This document shows, piece after piece, positions 12,688-38,700 of a stretch of 64,000 bases of DNA (its first letter is position 1; each line of letters starts with the position of its first letter). The notes below the pieces were generated by a model, which saw only the letters and a list, made by a program, of their open reading frames with translations, did not search any database and was not told the DNA's origin. The position numbers were made by a program, and so were the translations under genes. The DNA comes from Brachyhypopomus gauderio (lineage: Eukaryota > Chordata > Actinopteri > Gymnotiformes > Hypopomidae), in NCBI RefSeq assembly GCF_052324685.1, contig NC_135211.1, positions 12,774,913 through 12,838,912 of the forward strand, written 5' to 3'.

Positions 12688-15345
12688 AGTGCCAGTAGCC
12701 GGAACAGTGCCTTTCCTTAAAAACTTCGTCACGTTGGCAAAGTGAAAATACTTAGCATTTACAGAGGGGAAAACATGGCGATAATGCCGGCTTTGTCTGG
12801 CTCTTCCGATCAGCCTGGGTTTCCTCTCCTCGGCTTCTGGATTTGCGAGGGTAGGATAACAGCATGTGAGACGCCAGCGTGCTGCTCTCTATAGCAGGTT
12901 AAAAGCCACTAGAGCCAGAGCTGCAGTTCCTCAATGCCACAAAGCAGGTGCAGACCACAGCTGCAGGAAGGACCATTGTAAATGCACATGTGCTGATAAA
13001 TGTGGTGTCTGCATGACATGGAGTTTCTTTACAGAGTTATAACGCTTTATTCTTTAACCTGCCTCTCTCACCAGGGCCATTTGGATACAATGAGGTCACC
13101 ATGATCCCGGCTGGGGCGACTCACATCAGAGTGACTGATAACAGCAAAAACTATTTAGGTTTGAGCAAGGCCTGTTTCCCTGGTAGCTAGGAAAGGAATG
13201 TGTGTTTTTCATTACAAAGTGAAAACGTATATCCGTTCTGTGTATTTGATTTGGTTTAATTTTCTGCTTTGCTGATAGGATTAGTCACGTATCCAGATTC
13301 ACCGTATTTATCATCACTAACGTACAGAAGCATAAGGGTTTTTAAATCTTGTGCTTTGTCAATTTCTTGCCAGCTTACAAGAAGAAGTATTGACTTTTGT
13401 TTAATTTAGTCAATGCTAAGACATTGTCAATATTAAAGTATTCCCTCCAGATAACCTAAGCAAAACGTAAGGTTAATCGCAAAGACAACAGTACACTTTG
13501 CGTACATAGTTAAAGTCAAAATGTCAGGGAGAACGATGTGATCATTGTGTGCTCGGTTCCAATTGCTTTATCTTGATTCCACCAGCTCTTCAGACCGGCC
13601 GCTCCCAGTACGTGATCAATGGGAACTGGAGGATCAGCGTTCCGGGTGTGTACGACGTAGCTGGAACCAAACTGCTGTACCGTCGCTCTGCGGACACCTG
13701 GGAGAGTTTCGACCTAGCTGGGCCCACACAGGAGGACCTGCACGTTATGGTGAGCGTCGGCAGCGCCCGGAGCGACGTAAAATGTAAAGTTCATTTTACC
13801 TACCGTTTCCTCTTTTGTATCTGAACCCAACTGCTCACAGGTGCTGTCCACCGATAGGAATTCTGGGATAGAGTACGAGTACTGGCTGCCTCCGGACCGC
13901 TATGCCCTCTTTCACGGGGGGAAGAGTCCACTTCGACAGCCCCACACATCCATCTTCTTGCCCTCTGCACCACCAACCACCACCACCACCACCACCAGGT
14001 CCCCAGCCACCAAACAGCCTGCCTGGGGTGACCTGTTACTTCCTTACTTATAATTTAAATATCATTAGCAGCATAATACTGCTCTAAATATAGTAGACTT
14101 GTGACTTTAAGATTCATATAATTGTACAGTTAACACTGTTTCATGCACCCTTAACTAAAATTAGACTGATTATCTGGGTAGAGAAAGATTGATTCATAAA
14201 AAAAAGTATGTTCTTTCTAAAAGGACAAGAAAATGGTTTTACAGTCAGGTTCCTTGTGCACTTATATCTGTGCATACATGTCTGACAGTACAGTGGAATG
14301 CATGCTGGCCACTCCCTGTTCTTTCTGCACCCAATGCAGTGAGCGGTTTGTGTCTCAGGGAGTCTTGTTTGAGCATTAGGGTATACAGGTCATATTTAAT
14401 ATACACATTGTATAATGAGAAGAATGCCAGAGGGTGGCTAGGCTGTTGGTTTTGGATCAACTTGGTCAGGGAAATGTGTGTGTGTGGTAGAGGACTAGAG
14501 CAGGGCTTTCCAGTGTGCGAATTTGTGATGAAGCGAACGGTCTCTCTCAGGTCCTGTAGGCGGCTGGCTCACGAGGCCTCCGTCTCGGCGGTGGCAGCAG
14601 CTCAACGTGCCTCCTCGTCTGGAGCGCGAGGAGAAGCGCCGGGGCTACGCTCCCCAGACGCACGGCGCAGGTCAGCACATGTTCATCACCGCTTAGCACC
14701 GCTGTCTCCGTCAGCTTAACTCCACCTGGCATCTCCACCAGACTGCGAAGAAACACCCCCCCCCCCACAACATGAACTCATCAGTTGTCTCTGATTCCTT
14801 TGCAGGTTACTGTGGTAAATGCAGGAGGGTCAAGGGTCGCGGTGAGAGGCAGAGACAATATTGCCAGAGGGATTTTGGTGAGTCCGAACATGGTTCTGTA
14901 GCCCACCCAGTTTGATTTTACAGTCCGCTTCACTTTCTCCTGACAGGCACCGCATGTCTCTAATGAGTCCTTACCTTGTTATTATTTATTTGCTTAATTA
15001 TTTCTTGCTTAATCAGTCTTCAGAGCCAAGATCTTGGAGAAGTTTTACATTGGGGAAGAGACTCGGTACGATGTGCAGATCATCCACACCTACCGCAACC
15101 GTTTCCGTCTGGAGCACCGGGAATACCTGTGGTCGCCGAACAAGTGTGACTGCCCCCTGCTGGAAGAGGGCCATCAGTACATCCTCATGGTAAGGCGTCA
15201 CATCAACTACGAACACACCCTCAACCGTATTCTCCTGGAGGAGGACACCTACGCACAACCCTACCGGCCGCGCGAGGACGAGCTACTGCGCCCCCTGGAG
15301 GAACTTTGCAGCAACAGAGGACCTAGAACTCAGCCAAGAGGGTAA
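3438..15345 (+). CDS. adamtsl5: ADAMTSL5, ADAMTS-like protein 5 (13 coding exons, 539 aa)
   Basis: Secreted extracellular-matrix glycoprotein without a protease domain; the mammalian protein binds fibrillin microfibrils and heparin. Exons: 3438-3457, 5300-5366, 9085-9242, 9396-9456, 9688-9793, 9913-10040, 12043-12166, 13075-13158, 13586-13749, 13841-14027, 14551-14670, 14806-14877, 15017-15345; all phases agree. Residues 1-29 form a signal peptide (hydrophobic core LCQALSVVTLLASQVL). A TSP1 repeat spans about 55-106 (WASWSGWSECSRSCGGG). The Cys-rich/spacer region follows, with GHNFYYNFGRVLDGTPC and YVINGNWRISVPGVYD. A Pro/Thr linker encoded by a CAC run, and a C-terminal NTR domain from about 409 (YCGKC ... 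KCDCPLLEEGHQYILMV), complete it. The single TSP1 plus NTR layout separates ADAMTSL5 from other ADAMTSL proteins. The protein is about 58 residues longer than the human one (481 aa as remembered). The start is the least certain part: it rests on a 20-nt exon whose phase fits the signal-peptide exon. Confidence 0.9.
3995..4085. repeat. Possible interspersed-repeat tail
   Basis: The stretch TCGTTTATTATCCCACATGA, followed by GGAAATTTTCAGTATTGCAG, resembles the 3' tails of common fish SINE/LINE families (the 'tttattgtcccac..gggaaatt' type). Only the tail is recognisable. A library search would be needed to name it. Confidence 0.3.
4966..5032. repeat. 19-bp tandem repeat, about 3.5 copies
   Basis: The unit ACTGCAGAGATACTGGGAG repeats head to tail in ADAMTSL5 intron 1. 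It keeps a short frame open but has no sign of being an exon. Confidence 0.8.
7170..7985 (+). mobile_element. Decayed Tc1/mariner-type fragment
   Basis: Between 7440 and 7660 the + strand gives transposase-like pieces, notably a stretch like the C-terminal catalytic region (LEWPDPSPTEMLWYEA), with the W-P-x-x-S-P-x-E-x-LW spacing seen before the final acidic residue of Tc1 transposases. Upstream pieces are degenerate and the downstream part (7710-7985) is AT-rich. No inverted repeats or clear target site could be found, so the borders are approximate. It lies in ADAMTSL5 intron 2. Confidence 0.45.
8341..8399. repeat. (CA)n microsatellite
   Basis: An uninterrupted CA run of about 29 units in ADAMTSL5 intron 2. 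Confidence 0.98.
10459..10860. repeat. 36-bp minisatellite, about 11 copies
   Basis: Units of 36 bp (AAGGAGTCTGATAGGGAGGA followed by GGTGGAGGTGAAGCAG) repeat about 11 times in ADAMTSL5 intron 6. Because the unit is a multiple of three, long frames stay open on both strands; the + frame would read a charged 12-residue repeat. No acceptor or donor joins it in phase to the neighbouring exons, so it is called a repeat and not an exon. Confidence 0.9.
10940..11106. repeat. Two (GT)n microsatellites
   Basis: GT runs at about 10941-10967 and 11046-11106, separated by about 80 bp of ordinary sequence, in ADAMTSL5 intron 6. Confidence 0.95.
12020..12042 (+). repeat. (GT)n run forming the acceptor of ADAMTSL5 exon 7
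   Basis: The GT run leads directly into TAG at 12040-12042 and then exon 7 (12043). It takes the place of a normal pyrimidine tract. Confidence 0.85.
12430..12500. repeat. Possible LINE/SINE tail next to a GATA-type simple repeat
   Basis: A GATAGATAGATA stretch is followed by CTGTATTGATCCCGTAGGAA, the fish retroposon-tail pattern 'tttattgatcccg..ggaaa'. Too short to name; ADAMTSL5 intron 7. Confidence 0.35.
12636..12682. repeat. (CA)n microsatellite
   Basis: A CA run of about 22 units in ADAMTSL5 intron 7. Confidence 0.97.
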
Positions 15346-16526
15346 AGACCGGACGTGTGTTCTCCCCAGCTCCCGTCACTGCGCACTTACTATATTTAAT
15401 TCTCATTCCAAGAGCGATTAAGACTCCAGGTGATGTGTTATTGTTACGAGACTGCAGACGTCACATGGAGCTTTGGGATAAGAATGGCCCGAAGCCTGTA
15501 GTGGTTACACACTCAATGAAGCACTTTAGGTGGATGCTATCACCTACCTTCAAAACTCCTCACCAAAGAGAAGAAGAGCATCATTTTTACCACTATTAGT
15601 TATCGTTGCATTTCTTCCACAAGAAAATAATGGCATAAACTCACTTTACATTTTACATCTGTCTCTCTGTCACACGTTTGCTCTCAGTAGGTTATTCGCT
15701 ATAGTCAATTATTGTTTTTTTTATTGTATTTATGGTAGTATTAGTGCAAGTAGAAATCAAACCTGCATTTATATATGGATTTTATATATATTTTTATTAT
15801 TAATGTATTCGCTGCCAGTGATTTACTGTTACTAATTTAGTAAATCACCATTTTGTATTTTTAAAACAGAGCATTACGCTGTTTTCTCTTTGCTAAACTG
15901 ACTCGCCTTCATTATGCAGCGCCTTACTGAACTGATCAGCTGAAGAGATCCGAGTGTCTCGTATGTGGCGAGGATAATGATCGGTAGACACGATGCCCTA
16001 CAGGGGCCATGACGGACTGACATCCCATAATTTATTTCCACTGTTTTAATCAGACTCATGTGCGCTCACCTCTACAAAAGCCAACAGCTGTCGCTTTGAT
16101 CTAAACTACCACAGTTATGAATACAGAGTCAATATTTAATTTGGTGTTCAGAAAAAGCCATTAGATTCTTGCGCATGGCAGGCATATTTGGGAAATGACT
16201 GTTTTATGCTTGTAAAGTGCAGTTTCAGTTTCGGCGTGTAATACATTCCTTCTCGGAATTAGAGACCTCTGCTCTTTCTCTTCAAACAAAACAGTTTGAG
16301 ATCTTAACGGGGCTGTTTTCCCCCCCTCTAAAGTTGGCTCCTGTTTCCTTTCTCCTCAATAATTGCACACAAAACAGCTTGTTATGTGTGTTTTGTTTAA
16401 AATATATTTACAAAAATAGCTTGATCTTTTATGTCCACGACATAAAGTGTGCTAACGTAAACCCATAATGAGGCCCAAGTGGTTTAGGTTGCTCATTTCT
16501 GGTCTAGTAAAATCATTACAGTTCAC

Positions 16527-16560
<34 letters not shown>

Positions 16561-17105
16561 GGTGGAAGAACAGGAGGTTCCTTCCCCTGGAACAAATGGC
16601 TGATATATATATAATACCCACCCATGACTGAATGATAACACTGTAGCAGAACATCACACACACAACCATTTTAAATAAACCTGTAGATCAAGTATTATTC
16701 TTAAAACGTTTTAATCCAGTTGTATTTTAATCTTAATACTCCTAAATCATAGTCCACTGGAGGAAATGAAGCTGATGTGAGTTCTGCAGGAAGGGGAGAC
16801 TTATCTTGTTCACCTTGTGATCCTTTGGCAATGTCTACATATTCCCAAGGATAGTCCCTCAGAGTGGTAAACATAGGCTGTATTGTTCCAGTGTCCTTTT
16901 TTCTGTTATTTTTGTTCTGCCCTCCGCTGCTGGTATCAGTCCAGCCGTGGTAACGATAGAAGAACGATGAAGTGCTTGTAAGAGAGTCTCTTACCCTGGT
17001 CAGGGTCCTGGACTCACCCATTCATAGATAAGATAAGGGCTCTTTTCTTACGGCAAACAACCCCCCATCCTCCACCAGAGTTTCCGTTGCACTCTGGGGG
17101 CCGGC
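15346..17105. other. Tail-to-tail gap between ADAMTSL5 and SERINC4
   Basis: This holds the two 3' UTR regions, AT-rich and without conserved exons. An AATAAA on the + strand lies at 16674-16679, and a possible SERINC4 signal on the - strand (TTTATT as read on +) at 16031-16036. A CT microsatellite lies at about 16531-16558. The only notable reading frame is on the - strand at 16701-17021 and is listed separately. Confidence 0.6.
16701..17021 (-). other. 106-codon frame directly downstream of the SERINC4 stop
   Basis: On the - strand this open frame begins with ATG at 17021 and ends with TAA at 16701-16703. It lies in the same frame as SERINC4. After the SERINC4 TGA (17106-17108) there are 27 sense codons, a second TGA, and then this ATG. 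The predicted peptide is polar, with a short aromatic part (DYPWEYVDIAKGSQG). I do not recognise it. It may be a chance frame in the 3' UTR, an alternative last exon, or a remnant of a longer C-terminus. Confidence 0.25.
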
Positions 17106-32154
<15,049 letters not shown>

Positions 32155-32724
32155 CACTCTGAGTTGTCAGGCAAAAAATTCCAAGTTGTCAGGTTTTTGA
32201 AGAGTCAGTCATACAGCAGGATAAAGAGGTTGGTGATGATAATGGTGTAAGAGCACATATTAAGGTCCAGAATCACTTGCCATGCAGGATTTGCAACCGC
32301 ACACAGCCAGACTAAGCACTTATGTGACTGGACAGTAGGTGCTGTCTTGTGGGTTGGAAAGGTTTCCTTTTTGTTAAGCTGATTAGGCTGAAGAAGGTGG
32401 GGAAACTGGCACAAACTTTAAGAGGCAAATAGGAATTGCCTATAGGAATTTAGTGAATATAGGAATATAGTGAAATTAAGGGGGTAACGTTCTGGAAGCC
32501 ACTGAATTTTCAAATCAGGTTACATTTCTAGAAACATGTGGTTAATGAGATACTGGTTATTAGACGCTTTATTATACCAGGATACTGTACACTACTTCAA
32601 ACGACAAAACAGGGCGCTCTTTCCCTCTACACTGTGTGATGTCACTTCCTCCGGTGTGTTACCCTGATTCCTTCTCGGGTTGCTTCACTGCTCCTTTTTG
32701 TTCCCGGTCTAAATCGAAGCAAAC
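32155..32724. promoter_or_regulatory. Divergent SERINC4/HYPK promoter interval
   Basis: The two start codons lie 570 bp apart and point away from each other. Near HYPK the sequence has CACTTCCTCCGG, an ETS-like word, and is richer in pyrimidines and C than the intron to the left. Transcription starts are not visible directly. The spacing is typical of a shared bidirectional promoter. Confidence 0.5.
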
Positions 32725-33602
32725 ATGGCCGCAGAGGGAGACGTAGATTTGGACCTAGAAGCTGAAGAGAATTGTACCGGAAAGCCGACTGAAAAACCAC
32801 GTAAACATGACAGTGGGGCTGCCGATTTAGAAAAAGTTACTGATTATGCAGAGGAGAAAGAAATATCAAGTTCTGACTTGGAAACGGTGAGTTGTATTTC
32901 CGTATAGGCTAGGTGGCTAGCTAACCAACATCGCTAGACTACTGTTAGCTGGCTAACCATGTGCGTTGAAAGTGTATAGCAGGGCCATAGTGTTTGTGAT
33001 GATTGTTCTAACTTAGTCTTTAATTTAGTCTATTAGTGGAATAATGCGAGTTAAGAGTAAGTTAGCACTGGTCCTTATCGCTGAAATGACTGTAGTGGGT
33101 TAGGTTAGCAGGTTTGGTCGCATGGATGCTGGGAAGCGAATAGTGGTGGTTAGCCTTGAATGGTACAAGAACAGTGTCCCGTTAAGACATCGCGGGGTTT
33201 CTGATTAGTTAAGTTTTTCTTTGCTTTTGAAGGCTATGTCCGTGATTGGAGACAGGAGATCCAGAGAACAGAAAGCAAAACAGGAAAGGTGAGAGGACAA
33301 AAAAGATAATAGCAATCTCTTGGGAATGTAACTTTGTGATGTAACTAATTTTATCCATGTCTACCTTCTCTGCAGGGAAAAAGAATTGGCCAAAGTTACA
33401 ATTAGAAAAGAGGACGTTGAGCTCATTGTAAGTATACTGCATTAATGTGTACAAAATGAATACATAAAATGAAAAGACTGTTCTGATGGTCCTGTTTATC
33501 CAATAGATGGCAGAGATGGAGATTCCAAGAGGTGTGGCGGAGCGGAGTTTGAGAGAACACATGGGCAGTGTTGTGGAGGCACTCATTGCACTGACCAACT
33601 GA
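32725..33602 (+). CDS. hypk: HYPK, huntingtin-interacting protein K (4 exons, 121 aa)
   Basis: Small ribosome-associated chaperone-like protein that binds and tunes the NatA N-terminal acetyltransferase (NAA10/NAA15). Exons 32725-32886, 33233-33288, 33376-33427 and 33507-33602 join in phase. The start has a good context (AAACATGG). The N-terminus is acidic and disordered (GDVDLDLEAEENC). The middle helix is charged (DRRSREQKAKQEREKELAKV). The C-terminal 45 residues form the UBA-like domain (VELIMAEMEIPRGVAERSL) ending ALIALTN. Length and end match the vertebrate protein. AATAAA at 33702-33707 fits its 3' end, about 100 bp after the stop. Tail to tail with MFAP1 and divergent from SERINC4, as in human. 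Confidence 0.95.
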
Positions 33603-33701
33603 ACTGTCGCTACTCAACTCTGACCAGTAGCATGGACACCCTGGACTGCCCTTTTCTGGAGTTTTAATGCCATTCCACACTTAAATGGATTTATCATCTG
33701 T

Positions 33702-33707
33702 AATAAA
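33702..33707 (+). terminator. HYPK polyadenylation signal
   Basis: AATAAA, 100 bp after the HYPK stop. Confidence 0.75.
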
Positions 33708-33817
33708 ATGGATCTTGCCTATTCACCAGTGCACTTCAGTCATCTCCCTCTCAGCTTTCGTAAAGCTTCTTTTTGTATAAATTCAATTTGATAAAGGACA
33801 CCAGGAATGTCTTGGAC

Positions 33818-33823
33818 TTTATT
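33818..33823 (-). terminator. MFAP1 polyadenylation signal
   Basis: AATAAA on the - strand, 255 bp after the MFAP1 stop; the two convergent signals lie about 110 bp apart. Confidence 0.7.
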
Positions 33824-34077
33824 TCTATCCATCACAGTTATGCATTAGCAGTAACAATAGTAAGATTTTTACAAGGTCTAAGCAGAAAGATTCTGTAGAA
33901 ATCCCAGATTTACAAAATTAAAATGCAGTTAACCAAGATTTATCGTCATTACAACTGGGTATTTCCATTTTCGGTGTTGCATACAAAACAGACAATTTCA
34001 GAGACTGCTTAGGATTCAAGGGTGCTGATGAATGTAAAACAGTTCTTTATAACTTTCATGGCTATCCAAAAAGCCGC

Positions 34078-37000
34078 TCATGTCTTCCTCTTTTGCACTG
34101 AGGGGCGGTCAAACACATCTCTGACTCCTCCTGCCTTCTGTTTGAAGAACTTGCTGTTCTGTGCTGTCTCCTGTGCCCATGCGGAGTCGAATGAGGTGGT
34201 GTCCTGGTCCACCAGATGTGTATACTTGGTGCGTCCTGAACGGCCAAAGTTCTTGACCTGAAATAATGCAGATAACATTTTTCTTCCACTCCTACAACTG
34301 CATTGAGAACTACGCTCGGCTACAGATACCCTCACACCATTCCAATTCATACAGCTATCAACAGCGCCAAGCTCTATTAGGACTAAACACAGTCTGGCAC
34401 AGTTGAACTTGGTTATGTCACAGATGTATTCATTTTGGTTTTACAGGGTGCTGAAAAAATGATAAATACTCTCATTTTAACATTGCCAAGCGAATGTTTT
34501 CTTAATGGAAAACCATCAGATCCAGAATTCTGAGCAACAGAAGCTTATGATGTCACTAAAATCAAAACCCAACCAACCTGCATGACTTTGGGCAGAATTG
34601 TTTTGTTGAAGTGGTCCTCAAGGGTTGGTGCACTGAAGTCCCTCTTGAACACATCCTGTTCTTCATCCTAGGATAAAAACGGTCCGAAAATGTTTAACAA
34701 ATAAGTGAGCCGGCCGTATAAGGACATGTTGCCCTAACTAAACTTTCTTTAGTTTCACTCACCATGAAGAAAGCTCCTCTGTGGTAGTATTTCTGCAGGA
34801 ACTTGTATTTGCCTTTCGTTGCTTTGTTGGTAACAACTCTTCCGTTGTTACGAAGTTCAGCTCTGCGCTCCTCCTCCGTGAGATTGTGGAATCTGTCAAT
34901 CTCCGATTTCTCCTTCTCTATCCTAGAGATCACAAGTGACATTCGGTGACACGAGCTAGTGAGATTTGCAGGAATATGCACAACAGGCTCAAGTACTGCT
35001 TTGGGTAAAGTAAACCCCGTGTGTTTATCATGAGCACGGTGGAGAAGCACTTACGCCTCACGAGCCTCTCTGTCCCTCTTGATTCGCTTCAGCTCTCGGA
35101 CCTTCCAGGCCTCGTACTCCTCTTCCTCGTTTTCGCCGTCCGTGTCCAGGGCCTCCAGGGCGGCCAGAGTGCGTCTGTTCTCCTCAAACTCCTTCTTGGC
35201 CTCCTCCTCAACGATCTTCAGGGTGTAGCGGCGCCTCTCCTCCGCCTGCTTCTTCACCTCCACTTCCACCTCCTTCTGTCTCTGCTCCTCAGCCTCTCGT
35301 TCAGCCACCGTCACCCTGTCCTTCCTAACAGGCAAATGAAGCCAAAAGTCAGAAACACATTTCCAGAGAGCTCGAATGACAATGTGCTCCTTGCTCTACC
35401 ATTCAAAGATGATCTTTCTGGCATGATACTTTTGGGGAGACCTTGCTCCGATTCCCTTTATAGAGAGATCAAGTCATAGCGTTTTCCCCTCCAAAACACA
35501 TGATTGAATTGTAGGTTAAGAACGCTTAAGAACTCCTGAATGAATGTTAGTGTTCAAGACCTTGGGGACACATTGTATTAAAATGTTTGTATGATTGTTA
35601 TATTACATAAATTGTTATATTAAACATTCAGTACATTTTTATTAGTGCTGTCAATTCCAGGTGCCGCGATTAAAAGTCCTCACCAGGATTTTGCTCAAGC
35701 TTGCTAGATTTTCTAATTAGCAATCCAGGTAAAATTAGTGGAATCAACACAATCCAGGAAACCTGAGCAAAATCCTGGTGAGGACTTTTAATCGCGGCAC
35801 CTGGAATTGACAGCACTAATTTTTATACAAAAACAAAGATAAATGTGATAAATCATCGCTCAAGAAACAACCAAATTGGCTCTGAGCTAAGAATGGTCTG
35901 TAATACCCATAATATTCCAATAAGCAGCCTGCTAGGTTACTTAGAGCAGTATATATTGGCACAAAACCTCATTGACAGATGCTGAGGTTTTTATCAAGAT
36001 AAAAATAAATCTATTGGCAGATGCAAACGTATACCTCTGTGGACAGAGGAAAATTGCAAGGGCTTCACTGCAAAATTATTCAGCCTTGCACTGACTGTTT
36101 TTTTTAGTTAATGTAATTACTGCCTAATATAATGCTCAATCTAATACGATTGGAATTAAATCCTGTTGGAAATCAACATTAGAACCCTCCATTTTGCATT
36201 ACAAAATGAGAATTCCAGCAAAATAAACTGGACCTTTACTGCATTTTGGAACAGTATTCATTAAACATACTATGCAAATGTACAATGTGTGCTGTAAAAT
36301 TAACCCAATAATAAATAAAGCTTAAGCCTTTGGTTTCCTGGGATACTAACACATTTCTCACATGTAAAATATGCATTCTTAACAGAACTATGTGTTCTTA
36401 AAAACATGACCATCGAAATCCACCTCTACAGTCAACTAACACACGGGTCACTCACTTGCGGATGAAGACGGGCTTTAATCGCGGCTCGGCCTCATCCTCA
36501 CTGTCCGTGTATTCCTCATATTCTGACTCTGACTCCGACTCCTCTCCAGACTTCCCCTCTTCCTCCACCTCCATGATCTCCATATCCTCGATCTTCCTCT
36601 CCTGGGCTCGCTGACGCATCATTGCTCGTCGTCTCTCAATTTCCTGCAGAGAAGGTTAACACCACCCATGTCTTAAGGGGCAATTTCTTTCTTTCATTCT
36701 CTACTTTCCTCCCCCCCCTTCATCTTCATCCTTCTCTTTCCATTAACCAGCATTCATCCGCATTTGACAACAATTCACTCCACGTCATTTTTTCCATCAG
36801 TGGTTCTTTGGTTCAGATGTATAGGAGGAAAACATCAAAACATCTTGAATATACATTCCAGTCTGAATACTGATTCTATTCAAAACACTCACCTCATCAT
36901 CCACCTCCTCCTCCTCTTCCTCATCTTCACTGCTCTCCTCTCGCTCAGGGTGCCAAGTTCCTTCGTCTGAATCCTCACTGCTCTCAGGAATCAGCTCTGG

Positions 37001-37899
37001 TTCAGCTATTTGTCTGTGTCGTGCCAATCTAATAGGGAAAGAAAAATGTGTCTCTTATATTCCACCAATGCGCAACTGAATATGATTAAAAACTCCCTAA
37101 GAAAAGAAAAAACAGAAAACACACTTTTCTTCAACATCTTCCGTCATACGGTTCAGAAGACGGCGAAGACGAGGATCTGAAACGTCCTCCTCTTCCATTT
37201 CAATCTCAGGTTCGGCCTCTTTGCCTTTTTTAACAAACTGGAAATCCTCTTCCTCCTCATCCGAGGACTCCATGGGAGCATAATCTGGGCGTTTTCCTGA
37301 CACATATCGCTTCACCTTCACCTTTTCCATAGAAATTTCACCTATAAGAATAAAGAGATAAAAAGCTTATACAAAACTCTCAAGGTACACCAACCCTCTT
37401 AAAGTTCAGTCAGTGAAAACCTACCTATACATAATGTATGGTTAATTACAATCGACTTCTAGTTTTTGTGTCTTTTTGGTGTTGTAATATTCCACAATGG
37501 AGGAATAAAACAATGTTTCCGCAGGTTTTATTTCTAGAACGAGTATGTAAGTGGAATGTGAATGTGCAGGCAGAATTAGCTGCAAATGAAATACATAATA
37601 ATTAGGCCTACTGGACACTACTATTTTGTCCAGATCAACTCGTTTCTCCACCAATAAGTGTATACATTCAAGACGTTTCTAACAAAATGGATACTAATCT
37701 GATATCATTAAGGTAAACAGTATAGTTAGCTAGAAAGGTAATGTAGCAGCTACTTCACTTTAGCTTCGCAACTAGCTACCTCTGCTAATTTTAGCTAGCT
37801 AGTCAATTAAGCGTTACCTTTTTCATTTCGAATGGGCACAGCTCCTGCCGTGGATTGAATAGGCGGCTGCTTGACGTTTAGAGCGTTTTGTCCCGACAT
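34078..37899 (-). CDS. mfap1: MFAP1, spliceosomal B-complex protein (8 exons, 440 aa)
   Basis: Despite its name (microfibrillar-associated protein 1) this is a nuclear protein of the spliceosomal B complex, needed for pre-mRNA splicing. Exons 5' to 3' on the - strand: 37899-37818, 37341-37125, 37028-36893, 36643-36456, 35324-35055, 34922-34763, 34667-34578, 34257-34078; phases all agree. The protein starts [15 protein letters not shown]. It then has Asp/Glu-rich low-complexity blocks ([26 protein letters not shown]) and long charged helices ([12 protein letters not shown]). The highly conserved C-terminal part includes [37 protein letters not shown] and [10 protein letters not shown]. Length is within one residue of human. 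Intron 4 holds a perfect inverted-repeat element (35641-35820). The start codon is fixed by the conserved first exon. Confidence 0.96.
35641..35820. mobile_element. 180-bp MITE with perfect 57-bp inverted repeats
   Basis: The first 57 bases (35641-35697, starting ATTAGTGCTGTCAATTCCAG) are the exact reverse complement of the last 57 (35764-35820). Only 66 bases separate them. No protein frame is present. It lies in MFAP1 intron 4, transcribed as part of that pre-mRNA. Confidence 0.93.
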
Positions 37900-38700
37900 G
37901 TTGGGCTTTTAAAACAGGCCCGAAAGCGACTAAACGACGTGCGTTAACCAGATTCTCGTGGATGTTTGTTGTTTAGCCAGCGACCGTATTTAGAACAAGA
38001 CCGGAAATGTCAGCAACGTACACGGACCTGAACCTACCAACGTCCCTACGGAAACAAAAACACAAACGTAAACGTTCCGTGTCTAAAGTGCGGTCGACTC
38101 AACAGTTCGATGACCTTCAGGCAGTTACTATAAATATAGCTTTGTTATTCACCAAATGCCATCTCGGCTATGTTTGCGAGAGCCGGGGTTGTTATGAACT
38201 TACAAGCGTATTTTGCCCTCAAGTACAAGAGTCAAGACGACCAAAGGAACATGGTTGGACAGCCGTAAGATTCATGCTAGAGGCAGCAATTCTCCAAACA
38301 AAAAAAATAGATGGTACTTCAGTGCTAGTAAACTATTTTAAAGGTTTGCCAGAAATTACAAATTAGTGTAATTACAAAAAAAGTCACTTCCTACCCATGT
38401 CTGAACTATGTAACAAATTTGTCGAGTTATTGGATCGACTTGAATTTTATAAACCTGTAAAAATCACATAAAATGCGCTTTTCAAACGACGTAAAGAATG
38501 TATCATAGAAAACAGCGTAATCTGTGTAGCTTATTATTGTCAACAACAGCATACTACAATTATTGACCATCTTTATTATGAAAGAAAAAAAAACAATACA
38601 ATTAATGCAAATGCATGGTCCGATTCATAAATAAATGCCAATTTATGAGAGCTTACAAAGTGATAATAATGGAGCAGTGTGAAGTAAGGCGTGATCGGGG
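37900..38700. other. MFAP1 upstream region and HDDC3 3' flank
   Basis: Just upstream of MFAP1 the sequence contains GACCGGAAATG, an ETS-like word, suggesting a housekeeping promoter. A 119-codon + frame (38007-38366) has no family features and overlaps this promoter; I leave it out. AATAAA on the - strand at 38572-38577 is probably the HDDC3 polyadenylation signal. Confidence 0.5.

Noticed and set aside
14150-14719. 176-codon + frame overlapping ADAMTSL5 exon 11
   Set aside because: Wrong frame: the exon reads PVGGWLTRPPSRRWQQL in the phase set by its neighbours.
32205-32414. - strand frame just upstream of SERINC4 exon 1
   Set aside because: It is not in a spliceable position for SERINC4; its hydrophobic end is short and it probably lies in the 5' UTR or promoter.
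34970-35479. 152-codon Leu-rich + frame
   Set aside because: Antisense shadow of the MFAP1 exon 5 Glu/Lys-rich coding sequence.
38007-38366. 119-codon + frame upstream of MFAP1
   Set aside because: No family features; it overlaps the MFAP1 promoter region and the composition looks random.
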